A program made the translations under genes and the position numbers. The notes beneath the pieces were generated by a model. The model was not told the origin of the DNA. It ran no database searches and saw only the letters and a list, made by a program, of their open reading frames with translations. Below, one piece after another: positions 21,602 through 32,700 of a DNA stretch of 34,607 nt (within the stretch, counting starts at the first letter, position 1; every line of letters starts with the position of its first letter). The DNA comes from Reclinomonas americana ATCC 50394 (Eukaryota; Jakobida; Jakobea; Jakobida). The DNA lies in assembly GCA_048213135.1 (NCBI GenBank), contig PS015032.1:1-34607 (forward strand). The letters run 5' to 3'.

Positions 21602-22249
21602 AAGTAGTAGGCAAGGGCGCACAACCTGTACGAGAGAGTGTTTCGTGGTGGAGGACTGTGATACAAACATATGTGGTATATTAACAGCAACAACAAGTGG
21701 AGACTATTCAGTACTATGGCGGCGGCGACGACCGCACACTAAACACTCTCTGATCAGGCAGCACGTACGTGGTATTAACACACATGATTAGTGGAGACTA
21801 TGACGGCGGCGACGACAACGACGACCGCACACCAACTCTGATCAAGCAGACAACAACAACATGATTAGTGGAGACTATTCAGTACTATGATGGCGGCGGC
21901 GGCGGCTACCGCACACTAAACATCTCTGATCAAGCAGCACGTACGTGGTATTAACACACATGATTAGTGGAGACTACGGCGGCGGGGACGACAACGACGA
22001 CCGCACACGAAAACACTCTGAGCAGAACATACGTGATACATTAACAACAGCAACAACGCACATGAATAGTGGAGATTATGGCGGCGACTCTGATCAAGCA
22101 CAACATACTTGGTATATTAATAACAACAACAGATTAGTAGAGAAACTATTCAGCACTATGCACACTAAACACTCTCTGATCAAGCAGCACATTATCCGCT
22201 GCTTGCTCCGCTAACTTGGATTCTCCCCCTCCTCCCACTTCATCGATGG
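21602..22249 (+). repeat. Minisatellite, about six units of 58-112 bp
   Basis: Copies of a unit beginning AGTGGAGACTAT start at about 21696, 21790, 21867, 21966, 22078 and 22136. Units share GGCGGCGACGAC, CCGCACACTAAAC and CTGATCAAGCAG blocks plus a TGGTATTAACA stretch, with internal deletions. The array starts about 90 bp after the stop of the gene ending at 21601 and ends just before the stop of the minus-strand transporter. It separates two convergent genes. Confidence 0.85.
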
Positions 22250-24051
22250 CTACCTCGCACCCTCCACACTCGCCCTTCTCGTCCTCCTCATCTCACCCGT
22301 CTCCTCATCCTCCTCCCCGTCCTCATCCGCTCCGCCGTCAGCATCCAGTAATCTCCGCTGTGCCAGCGTCTCGTCTGCGGTTCCCGTGGTTGCAATCTCC
22401 TTCATTTCGGTGTCACGCTCGTCGTGCTCGGGATGCTCCGCCGGCACCACCTCCACCGCCGGCGACGATGAATCGTCCGCAGTCGCCGCTTGCTCCGCCT
22501 TTTTCTTGTTCTTGCGCATGTCCTCCACGCGCTTCATCCACAGGAAGATAAAGACGCTGAGCATGACGACGGCCGAGCCTGTCAGCTGCAGCGGCGATCT
22601 GACATTCTCACTGCGCCGTAACGAGAGTGAGGAAGCGGTGGCGACGGAGAGCGGGGAGAAAGCATGATTGCGGCGAAACTCGAGAATTAGCCAGCCAAAC
22701 ACCAGAGCGGAGACGAGGCGCACGGGAAGAACTCTGCGCGCGTGCCAGAGAGTGAGCACGGACACACAAGAGCCGAGGGAGAATGTTGGTACGTACGATC
22801 CGTGCACAGCAGCGCCGACGCGCCTGACCACCCACTGCACACAGTGTCATGCATGTCAGGCTGTGAGAATGCGTGTGGACACGACGCACGCTGCTCACCA
22901 TTTGCATGATACCCGACAGCCACATGATGCCGAGCGACATGGCCAAGAGCGTGCACCACGCCGTCACAGACAGGCGGCCAAGCTGGCTCCAGTCTACACG
23001 TCGCTATGAGATGTCTATAGCAAGGCAGGGCGAACATGACACACGCCACTCACCCTCGTGCAGAACAAACGCCGCGGGAGGCGAGTACAGGGACGAGACA
23101 ATGCTCTGGTACGTAAACGAGGTCTCCGCCGTCAAGTGGTCCAGCTCCTTGATCAGGATCTGCGTCGGGGAGGCGTTCAGTGTCTGTGAGGAGTCACTGT
23201 GAAGGAGATGCACGCACCAAGTACGCGGCGAGGGTGACGGCATTGAGAGCGGCCACGCTGATGCCCTGCAGTCACCAAAGGTCAGGACGAGAGTCTTGAC
23301 AACACCAACAATGATGTGGAACTCACCGCCAGGTCCAGCAGCGTCAGTTCAGAGAAGCCGACCTTGAAAATGTTCGAGCTCAGCATCATCAGCGCACCGC
23401 ACGTGGTGCCAATGACGGTGAACACTGAAGGCGGTGAGTGAGAGGACGGGAAGAAAGAGACGAGAAAAAGAGGATGAAGGCACCTGTTATTCTTGGAATG
23501 GGTTCCTTTTTGTAACACCGTGCAAAGGCGACGACCATGAATGGCGCCGTCAAGTGCACCGCCTGTGTCGCACATGGTGATCAGCGCGAACTATGCGGGA
23601 TATTGAGAAAGGAGGAGAGGAAGCGTCACACACCTGCACATATGCCGCCTTGGTCAATGCTGGGGCCACGACACTTGTGACTGAGCGCTGCAGACGAAGT
23701 GAGATGAGAGAGGGGGGGACGATGGAGAGGAGTCGCTCTGCTCACCTGCTTGCTCTGCTATTCTTCTCTACTCAGCTCTTCTCGGCTCTCCTGTGTCCTC
23801 CTCTCCTCTACATTGCTCGTCTCTGCTCTGCTCTCCTGTATCCTTTCTGCCCTTCTTTTCTCGACTCTCTGCTCTCCTGCGCTCTTCCGACACGAAACTG
23901 CGACCATGTTGAACATGAACAGCCATATTCGCCACTCTTTGATGGCGCCCCATTGAACCTTGCGCATGGGCGTGTACACCAGCAGCGAGATCGCCAAGCA
24001 CGGTGCGTTGACGAGCAGCGGCAGGATCATTACCGGCACGCCGAGGTCGAC
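22250..24051 (-). CDS. TPT/SLC35-family drug-metabolite transporter, first exon not found
   Basis: Exon 23899-24051 (153 nt) encodes the second membrane helix (VMILPLLVNAPCLAISLL). Exon 23634-23687 joins across intron 23563-23633 to give TKAAYVQ|AVHLTAPFMVVAFARCY, the first-repeat helix pair of the TPT fold. Next come VFTVIGTTCGALMML with NIFKVGFSEL, ISVAALNAVTLAAYL, NASPTQILIKEL, WCTLLAMSLGIMWLSG, WVVRRVGAAVHGSVLPVRL and VSALVFGWLIL. The C-terminus is a Lys-rich then acidic cytosolic tail ending at TAG 22250-22252. The order of helices matches EamA/TPT carriers of the Golgi/ER (nucleotide sugars or phosphorylated sugars); the substrate cannot be told. An 18-residue insert after LILEF may hide an unrecognised intron. 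The first helix should lie in a further exon above 24051. Confidence 0.78.
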
Positions 24052-25006
24052 CTGATCGGAAAGGGTGGTGAGAGAGGGGGAGGGAGAAGGGAAGGGGAGT
24101 GAGCTGGCAATCAGAGAAGGATCGAAAGCAGGGCAGGCTGAGTACAGGAGAGGGTCTCAGCGCTTGCATGCGCCGGAGTGAGTGAGAGAGACGGAGGTAA
24201 GTGGAGAATACAATAGATCTCCGTGACCCTGACAGACAGTGAGAAAGGAGGAAGAAAGGAAGTGGGTCGCTCCTGTTGTGAGTGACGGGTGCAGTTCATA
24301 TGGGAAAAGAGAGAGAGAGAGGCTCAATGGTTCTGCAGGGGTTGCTGTCTGATGAATGCCAGCGGAGAGATGGGGAAACAGCAGTGGTGTCTTCTTATGC
24401 TCGGAGCGAGAGAAGAGAAACAACAACAGCTTCAGGGGACACTGCTGTTGGAGATGGGGTCGCCGCGTGTTAGGAGACAGGAGCGAGAGAAATGAAACAA
24501 CAACAGCTATTCAGGGAGTGGTGCAGTTGGATACCAGTGAAGTGAAGGGAGAACAGCAGTGGGGCTTCGTGCTCGGAGCGAGAGAAGAGAAACAGCAACA
24601 GTTCTTCAAGAATTCACTGTGCCACAGAATGCTAGTGAGAAAACTGAGAGCGAGAATGTGCAGTGAGGCTGCGGCGCACAAGAGAAACGCACAGCAACAG
24701 TTCTTCAGAAGGCCACGATCGATGGATGCCAGTGCAAGAGACGGGTTCACAGCAGTCAGGAATGAGACAAGAGAAAATAACTCTGAAGCGGGTTGGCGTT
24801 GTCGAATGCCGAAGGATGCACAACAGCGGAGTGTTCGCGTGCTCGAAGTGAAAGAAGAGTGCACAGCAATCTATCTGCGGGATGAATGCCAGTGAGAGGA
24901 GAGGACGCACAACAGACGGGTTCTAATCAAAGAAACTTGACGATCGTGATTGCGAACAGTGGGGGTCTATGTGTTTGTGATCACATGACAGCAGTCATTC
25001 TTGCAG

Positions 25007-25037
<31 letters not shown>

Positions 25038-25257
25038 CAAGTCGACAATGAACACTGCCAGCTGTCTTCTCTGCAGTGGTGAGAGACACTAAGAAGACCA
25101 AGTCAAATGCGATCAGTCTCTGCCAGCACATCTTATCACAGAGTGCAACAAGAGAGCTCAGAGAGCGCGAGAGAGCACAGACAAGCAGCCTATCATTGCT
25201 ATCATCAAGCCCACACAATCACCCTCTTCTTGATCTGACAAGTCAGTGACAACACAC
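24052..25257. repeat. Repeat-rich spacer upstream of the minus-strand transporter
   Basis: From about 24300 to 24960 degenerate units of about 80-100 bp follow each other, anchored by AATGCCAGTGAGAG-like phrases (about 24355, 24530, 24629, 24725, 24806, 24886) and AGAGAAACAACAACAG or CAGCAACAGTTCTTCA. A pure (AG)n tract lies at about 25006-25034. The first exon(s) of the transporter ending at 22250 should lie here or in the following gap, but I could not identify them. Confidence 0.7.
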
Positions 25258-25731
25258 NNNNNNNNNNNNNNNNNNNNNNNNNNNNNNNNNNNNNNNNNNN
25301 NNNNNNNNNNNNNNNNNNNNNNNNNNNNNNNNNNNNNNNNNNNNNNNNNNNNNNNNNNNNNNNNNNNNNNNNNNNNNNNNNNNNNNNNNNNNNNNNNNNN
25401 NNNNNNNNNNNNNNNNNNNNNNNNNNNNNNNNNNNNNNNNNNNNNNNNNNNNNNNNNNNNNNNNNNNNNNNNNNNNNNNNNNNNNNNNNNNNNNNNNNNN
25501 NNNNNNNNNNNNNNNNNNNNNNNNNNNNNNNNNNNNNNNNNNNNNNNNNNNNNNNNNNNNNNNNNNNNNNNNNNNNNNNNNNNNNNNNNNNNNNNNNNNN
25601 NNNNNNNNNNNNNNNNNNNNNNNNNNNNNNNNNNNNNNNNNNNNNNNNNNNNNNNNNNNNNNNNNNNNNNNNNNNNNNNNNNNNNNNNNNNNNNNNNNNN
25701 NNNNNNNNNNNNNNNNNNNNNNNNNNNNNNN
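25258..25731. other. Assembly gap (N run)
   Basis: 474 N between the two head-to-head transporter genes; may hide the first exon of one or both. Confidence 1.
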
Positions 25732-25831
25732 CATGCACGAGGCCCGCAAGTGTGTGTCATATTCTGCGATTCTTGCATAGCATGCATGCAACCAGTCACT
25801 GATGCAGCAGTGAATGCTTGGCCTTCCCGAG

Positions 25832-26465
25832 TTGCTCTTCTCTCTTCCTTTTTCCTCCTCATCTTCCTCTTCCTTGGTATCATCATCATCGCCTTCTCCT
25901 TGGTCTTCTTGTTCTTCTTCTCCAATCTTTGTTCTCCATCTGCACGGTCTTCTTCTTCCGCCTCCTTCTCATGCTCCTCCTCACTTCACCCCTCCTCCGC
26001 CTCCTCCTCCTTCCATCGTTGTTCTCCCTCTGCATTTCCTCCGCCTCTTCCCTTTCATGTTCTCATCGTCTTCTTGTTCATGCTGCTGCTTCTTCTCCTT
26101 GTCCTTCTTTCTTCTCTTCTTGTTGTTGTTGTTGTTTTTCTTTTCTTCTTCTTCTTCTTCTTCTCCTCCTCCTCCTCCTCCTCCCATCGCTGTTCTCCTT
26201 CTGCATTTCCTCCGCCTCCTCTCTTTGTTGTTGTCATCGTCTTCTTGTGCTGCTCGTTCTTTTGTTTTTCCTCTCATCTTTGTTCCTCTTGTTATTCATC
26301 TTCTCCTTCTTCCTTCTCCTTCCCCTTCTCCTTTCCCTTCTCCTCCTCCACCTCCTCCTCTTCATTCTTCTCTTTTTCTCCTTCTCCCCCTCCTCCTCCT
26401 CCTCCCTCCTTCCCTCCCTTCTCACCTCCCTTCTCCCTCTCCGTCCCACTCCTCCTCCCCATCAG
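25832..26465 (+). other. 634-bp pyrimidine-rich tract ending at a splice acceptor
   Basis: The plus strand is almost pure C/T with a few TTG/G interruptions, built from CTCCTC, TTCTTC and repeated phrases such as CTGCATTTCCTCCGCCTC (about 26031 and 26204) after CATCGNTGTTCTCC. It ends CCCCATCAG|CTTC, the acceptor of the first recognised exon of the plus-strand transporter. It is therefore probably the 3' part of a long intron. Ser/Leu/Phe-rich ORFs in all three frames are composition artefacts. Confidence 0.75.
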
Positions 26466-27952
26466 CTTCAAGACCACATGCCACCCATCGCCCTCACCGT
26501 GCTCATGTCGGCTCCCTGCCTGGTGCTCTCCCTCGCCTTCCTGGCCTCACGCGGCCTGGTCGACTGGCGACAACTGCGACGACCAATGTCGTGGTTCTTC
26601 CTGCTGATTGTCGTGCTGGTGCGTTGCCCGCTGTGTCTCTAGTTTCTCGCACACGCTGACATTCGGCGCAGCGATACACCACCACGGTGCTTGGACCAAA
26701 GTACACCAGAGCCGCGCTGTACCAGGCCGTCGTGATGACTTCGCCATTCGTCACGGTCGGATTGGGACGGTGTTTCTTTGGCGAGCGTATCAGCTTGGTG
26801 GCTGGTGCGGCACATTTCCCCTGCCTCTCACCCCGCATTTCCGCTTTCTCAACCTTCTTTCCAGTGATCACTGCCATTTTTGCGGCATTCGGCGCCGTGC
26901 TCATGTTGTCAACCAACCTGTGGGAAGTGGGCTTCTCGGAGCTGAGCACGAATGACTACATCGGCCTCGCAAGTGCGTCGTGTTTGAGAGAGAGGCAGAA
27001 GATCCATGCCCGCCTCACTCACTCGCGCGATCAGTTGCCTGCGCTCACTCCTGCGTCTTGGCCGTGTACTTTTGTTGCGTCTCTGTTCTCCCCACCGCAC
27101 TTATGAATGCTCGACTGAAGTCGTAACTGGTTCGACACAGTGCTGCTGAAGGGCATCAAGGGCACGGTACGTCTTACTTGTCACGTGTTCGCTTGCTCTG
27201 CGTTTCTGATCGGTCATGACTTCTGCAGTCGTCGGAAACACTCTACACCTTCCAGGTGATTCCGCCTCTGATCTACGGACCGCCGGTATCCTGGGCCACG
27301 GGTGAAGGTTTGTCTCCCTCCTCTCTTCCCCTCCCTTGCTCTCTCCCTTCCCCTTCTATCCTCACTCCCTTTCCCTTGATACACAGACTGGGGCATCTTT
27401 TTGCACGTCTCCCTGCAAGGCTGGCTCATCTTCGCCGTCATCTCTGTGGGCATCCTCTTCGGCGTCAACCTCCTTCAAATGTACGTCGTCAAGAACATTG
27501 GCGCGCCGACGCACAGCAGCATGCTGGCTGTCAGCTTGGTGGCGGCCACGTTTTTCGGGTGGCTCTTTCTTGGGTGCGCTACATGGCATGCATGCATGCA
27601 TGTGGGTATTTGCTAACATCGTCGGTTGCACAGCGAGGAATTCTCGTCCGTCTGGCAGCTTCTCGGCGCAGCGCTGGTCATTGTTAGCGTCACTGTGCTC
27701 TTGTGGCGACAACGTCAGGTTGCGATGCGCGCCCTGGCCGCCCAACAGCTGGCCGCCATGGATAACGTGGAGCTGATTGAGCTGGGCGTCACCGGCACTG
27801 CCAAACAGGAAAAGAATGAGGAGATGACAGAGGAGCATGAGGATGAGGACGCCGTCGCGCGCCACTCACTGCTGTCTGATCAGGAACTACTCAGTACCGC
27901 CGACGAGGAAGAGGAGACGACAGATGGTCGTGGCAAGAATGTCGTCGTCTGA
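26466..27952 (+). CDS. TPT/SLC35-family drug-metabolite transporter, paralogue of the minus-strand gene
   Basis: Exon 26466-26618 (153 nt, the same length as in the paralogue) encodes PIALTVLMSAPCLVLSLAFL and ends at ...FFLLIVVL. Exon 26672-26804 gives TRAALYQAVVMTSPFVTV and FFGERISLVA. Later exons give VITAIFAAFGAVLML with NLWEVGFSEL, LLKGIKGT, SETLYTFQVIPPLIYGPPV, DWGIFLHVSLQGWL with VISVGILFGVNLLQMYVV, APTHSSMLAVSLVAATFFGW and WQLLGAALVIVSVTVLLW. The tail is acidic and ends NVVV at TGA 27950-27952. About ten helices and the ER/ES motifs mark a triose-phosphate/nucleotide-sugar type carrier. A segment at 27030-27115 (ACAHSCVLAVYF, LPTALMNARLK) resembles the paralogue's fifth helix but lacks a good donor, so that exon is unsettled. 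The first helix is in an unseen upstream exon. Confidence 0.78.
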
Positions 27953-27964
27953 CTGAGTGTTTTA
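27950..27964. other. Convergent stop codons 9 bp apart
   Basis: TGA of the plus-strand transporter is 27950-27952. The stop of the minus-strand HECT-like gene occupies 27962-27964 (TAA on its strand). Both transcripts must run through each other's coding 3' end. Confidence 0.85.
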
Positions 27965-29250
27965 CAACAATTTGGAGGTGAGCAACCAGCGGCGCACCAG
28001 TGCGCGGAAGCCCACAATCGAGTCCGCCGACGCCGGGTGCACCTGCAGCAGGGCGTACGCCGGCCGTCCCATGGGCGACGGCACCTCACCAGGTGGGTCT
28101 GTGGCGTTGCCCGGCAGCACCGTGGCATGCACGCGAATCACGGATCCCGAGCGCGGCAAGGCCGGCATGCCAGTGACAAGAATGAGGAAGCGACGCAAGT
28201 CGGCTTGCGACAGCTGCCCGATGACCTGCGTGCACCAGTATGTTGAGTGAAAGAAAAACGAGGGGAAAGTGTGGAGTGTCCAACCTGAACAATATTCTGG
28301 GGGCCCGGCGACTGCGCCGCAAAGTCCTTGAAGCGCAGCGCATAGAGGACGTCGCGTGCATCCACGGCATTCGGCGCACACACCACACTCTTCAGCTCGT
28401 ACGAACCCAACTCGACAAATACCTCGGAGCGCAAACCGCAGCTCCAGCACTCGGTCAGGCCGTGACGGACCAGCTCAATGGCCTGTCGTCTCTCGGCACC
28501 CAACAAGCGAGTACGCGCTCGACCACACACATACGCCAGCACAGTCGTCGAGGTGACGGGATCCGATCGCACTGAGGTGCAAGGATGAGGAGCGAAAGGA
28601 AGAGAGATAGATGTTCGTTGTCCACTCACATGTGCCGGTCGGCAAGAACTCGCGCTCCACCAACTCAAACGTAAGATTCGCCGGCAGCGGCAGGTAGCAC
28701 AGCACTTGAAGCGCGCGAGACAAGGTCGGATCCACTGGCTCCAGCAGCGTCTGCAGCGCCATCCACACCTCCGGCGACGACATGGTCGATCGGAGGATGG
28801 TGGACAACGACGACGAGCCGGTGGCGAGCACGTCCCAGAACACAGGCGCCAGCAGCGTCGGCGGCACCGGACGACCGTCGCCCACGCACTTGGCGATGAG
28901 GTGACCGAGCTGCACCAGGTGGCGCTCGCACTCATCTCGCTGGCGCACCGGCATCGATTGCAGCGGCACCGGGTACCACACGGCGCTGTCGGGCAGACGC
29001 TCAAACGCATCGCTCTCCACCAGCAGGCGCAAAAAGAGCTGCGTGTTTCACACAAGTGAGATTCACAGTTGGAAAGAGGTGGGTGAATGGAAACAGACCT
29101 CTTCATAGAACTCGAGGACGCGGCCGCTGCGCTGCGGCACGTCGGTGAACACAACAGTGGTCGGTGCAATCCAGCTATCCAGCGGCAGTGATTCCAGTGC
29201 ATGCAGCGTAGTGCCCAGCATGGTTTCCCGTGTGACTCGAAGTTGCTGCG
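27962..29250 (-). other. HECT-like domain without catalytic cysteine
   Basis: N-lobe: GRVLEFYEELFLRLL (the G-x-REFF-type helix), then HLVQLGHLIAKCVGDGRPVP (the GRllakAl-dgr helix), VFWDVL, and FLPTGTFDPVTSTTVLAYV, equal to the pgG-x-pVT-x-N-x-x-Y signature. C-lobe: VELGSYELKSVVC (L-x-p-x-EL-x-x-l-x-cG), LRRFLILVTGMPALP (the LqFvTG-x-x-rlP signature), then PMGRPAYALLQVHP, where family members have P-x-x-x-T-C-F-N-x-L-x-L-P. The position of the thioester Cys is Ala (codon 28058-28060). The exon order in the genome and the frame are continuous at this site. Confidence 0.82.
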
Positions 29251-29703
29251 GAACCATGGTGAACAAAATGAGGAGGAGGAGGAGGCACGGAGACTGAACA
29301 GCGATCGCAGTACCAATCCAGGATCGTTGAGGCGGTGCAGTTCGCGTGTCTGCACCACGCCGTGTGCAAATGCCGCAATCCGCGCTTCCTCGCCTGCTTC
29401 CAATGACAGCTGCTTGGTGAAGTACGGTTGCCAGGTGGTGTCGCGGGCGTAAATGCGGGAGCTGGGGATCGGGTGAAGCTGCGGGAGAGAGTGATAATAA
29501 GTACAAGAAATCAACTGTCGTGGTTCTCTCTCCCTGATCACCTCCACGTTGACATCCCTTCGTCCTCTCTCCACCTCGTGCTATGTTCTCTATCTCTGTC
29601 TCCCTTTCTGTCGGCTTGTTAATCTCTGTGCACATCCACGTTGTCTTTTCCCTAATCCTCTCTCCACTTCTACCTCTCTCTCCGCCTCTTCTCACGCTCT
29701 GTT

Positions 29704-29740
<37 letters not shown>

Positions 29741-32700
29741 CTGTCTCTGTTTCTCCATTTCTTGCTCGCCTTCATACTCAATTACTCGCTCACTCATTCA
29801 TTAGTCTCTGCATCTCTGCTTCCATATTTCTCCCATCCTCTCCACTACATTCACCCTTCCGTCATTTCCTCCTTCCCACTTAAGCACTCCCCATCTCCTT
29901 TTGTCTCTCTTTCTCTATCTTGGCGCAACTCCACGTTGATTTTTCTCATTTCTTCCTCTGTCCACTTCAATCTCAATTCTCTCACTCCATCTCCGTCTCG
30001 CCTCTGTTTCCATGCACTAGTTTCAGCACGCCTCTCTCTCATATGCCAAGTCCGCGAGCTTCTACGTTGACGTTCCCTTCTTCCAATCCATCGATTCTCC
30101 CTCTTTTTCTCCATCTCAGAGCTCCTCCACTCTGACCCTTCGTCATCTCTTCACTTCTGTCTCACTCTCTCTCTCTCTCTCTCCCTTCTCCCTTCCCCAC
30201 CCTCTCCCATCCCTTCTCCTTCTTGCTCCCCCGCCCTCTCCCCCTTCCCGCACCATTGCCTGCAGCAGCGGCACCGCATCCGGCACCGTGATGCTCGACA
30301 GCAACGGACCAAGCATCACCTGCTCCGTGTTCACATCGACCACCACGGTGGCATCGGCACCCGCAAAGGCTCGCAGCAGCAGCATGCCCGCCGCAAACAC
30401 ATCACTCGCCATGGTCGGCGACGCACCCTCCACATGCAACTCCGGCGCCCAATATTCGGGTGCGTTGCCCGGCGTCACTGCAAACGCAAAGTGGTGTTGA
30501 GCGAGAAGGGAAAAAGAGAAGAATAACTAAGTTAGGTGGCGACTACTCACCAAGTGGTTCGCCCTTGACCAGTCGTCTGGCCGTCCGCCCAATGCCCACC
30601 CCGACAATCACCGGTCGACCGTCGGCCTGCACGAACACATGGTCGAGCGACAACTCGCCGTGGACCAGCTCGCGAGTGTGCAGCGCTTGCAGACCCTGGC
30701 AGACGAACGGCGTGAGTCACACGCAAAAGTAACGATTGGAGACTGAGGGTTCGTGACGTACGTGCAGAATACCGCGCATTACGCCGGCCAGATCGGCAGG
30801 TGAGCGCGTCTCTGCGGCCAGCCACTTTCGCAACGTTACAGGACCGACGTACGGTTGTTGCAGGAACACGACGCCGTCCACGACTCCCGTAAAGAGGCCT
30901 TCGATGCGCATGACATTCGGGTGATGGAGGGCCGACAGATCGGTCACCAGTTGCAGGAAGTGGCTCAGCACGGATCCCGCGTGACGGCAGTCGCAAAAGT
31001 CAAAGCGCTGCAGAATGCACATGTGGCCGTCCTCCTTCAATCTGCAATGGGCGTGAGAAAAAGCATCACCCGCACGTGAAAGGGAATCATACAAACTGCA
31101 CACCTGGCCATCACCACATCGCCCGTGCTGCTCATGCTCTCCACCGTGTCGTAGTCGTCGCGACGTCGACCACAGATGAACATGTCGCACTCTTGTAAGA
31201 TGCGAGGCTTGCGCGGGAGTGCGATCGGTAGCGACGAGCCAATGTCCTCCTGTACATACAAGCATCAGGGCGATGTGTGCACGACAGATTGTGTGACTCG
31301 CGATTGATTACACAACCTGCCACTTGCTCATGTCGGCCACGCGCAGTCGGAACTCGGGAACCAGCGAACTGTTCTCAAACTGCAGTCGCTGCTGCTGCGC
31401 GCGATGCATTTCGACGCGAGCGACATCTGCCGTGGACTGCAGGCGAGCCAACTCGCTCTCCAATTGTTGCATGTCGCCGGGCGCGGTACCGTCAAACTGT
31501 CCCAATCGATGTCGCAGCTGGGGTTGATAGAGATGGTGAGGTTACGGCACAGAACACGCCATGAACAATTATGATGGTCGACTGACCTGAATGCGCTCCA
31601 GCTGCAGCTCCGCCTCGGAAAGTGTTCGCTTACACCGGATCAGGTTCTCGAGGCAGCGATCCGACTCATCGTGTGCCTGCACAACCTCGCGCATCCGCGT
31701 GTACTCGGCGTTGTAGGCCACACACAGCAGATGCAGGTGCACAAGCCACTGTCATCGCGCGAGAGAATGAATGCGCATAACGACGACCGCAGCGATGAAG
31801 AAGAGACGCAACCACAGTGCGAGAGTCCAGAATGTCACGCTGGCCACTGGGTGGAACCGGGAATGTGACGATGGCCTGGAAACGATAGAAATGAGCATTG
31901 GAAGAACAGATTTCCAATAAAAGAGCAGCAATGCACTGCCTCACTCTCTCGTTCTCACGCTTGCACTCACCGAGGCCAACTTGTCATGCTCGTAGTTGAC
32001 TGCCGCCAGAAGAGCGGGTGTGGCCGCTCTGTCACCACGCTCGTCCACAGGAGCCTCCATCCACGCACGATTGGTGCGCAAGACGGCATCGGAGAGCCAG
32101 CGCGCTTCGTCCACCACCCACCGACCAATGTCGGTGTACAACTGAGACACGTTCACTGCACGCGCCTGTGAGCCCGTGCAGACATCAAGAAAAAACAACA
32201 GAATTCCACGACACTCACCGTCAACTTGACGCTCGCTCTCATCAAACGACGACGAATCGCGCGCCGCCGTTAGTGCAGGCGGATGCAACAGTTGCTGCTG
32301 CACATGCTCGTTGAGGACGAGGTGCAATCGCGCCGCTTCTGTGCACTCTCGACGACGAAGCTCGACCGCTTGCTTCACTTCATCGGACATGCTGTGAAGA
32401 ATGAAATGAGTACGCCGTCCTTTCGAAGATACGCGCTTGTGCGACTCACCGCCAGTGCTTATTGACGAGATTTTCGACGGCCGCAATGGCGGTATTGGCG
32501 GCAGCCAGTCGCGCCTCCAACAATGTGATCAATTCGCGCGTCTCGTGGTGCGAGGTGTGCAGCTGTGCCGCAATATAACCGTCACCACATGATGGGAGAC
32601 ACAGCGCGGAGCATTGAGAGTACAAGACGCACCCAGTCAATCAGCTCGATCACCTGCTGGATCTTCAGCTCTGCCGCACTGCGACGAAGTGCCGCCAGCG

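Noticed and set aside
25814-26659. Three overlapping plus-strand ORFs rich in Ser, Leu, Phe and Pro, and Lys/Glu/Arg-rich ones on the minus strand
   Set aside because: All are products of the pyrimidine tract; only the last part from 26466 in one frame is transporter.
29549-30070. Plus-strand 173-codon Ser/Leu-rich ORF
   Set aside because: Composition follows the TC-rich intron of the minus-strand gene.
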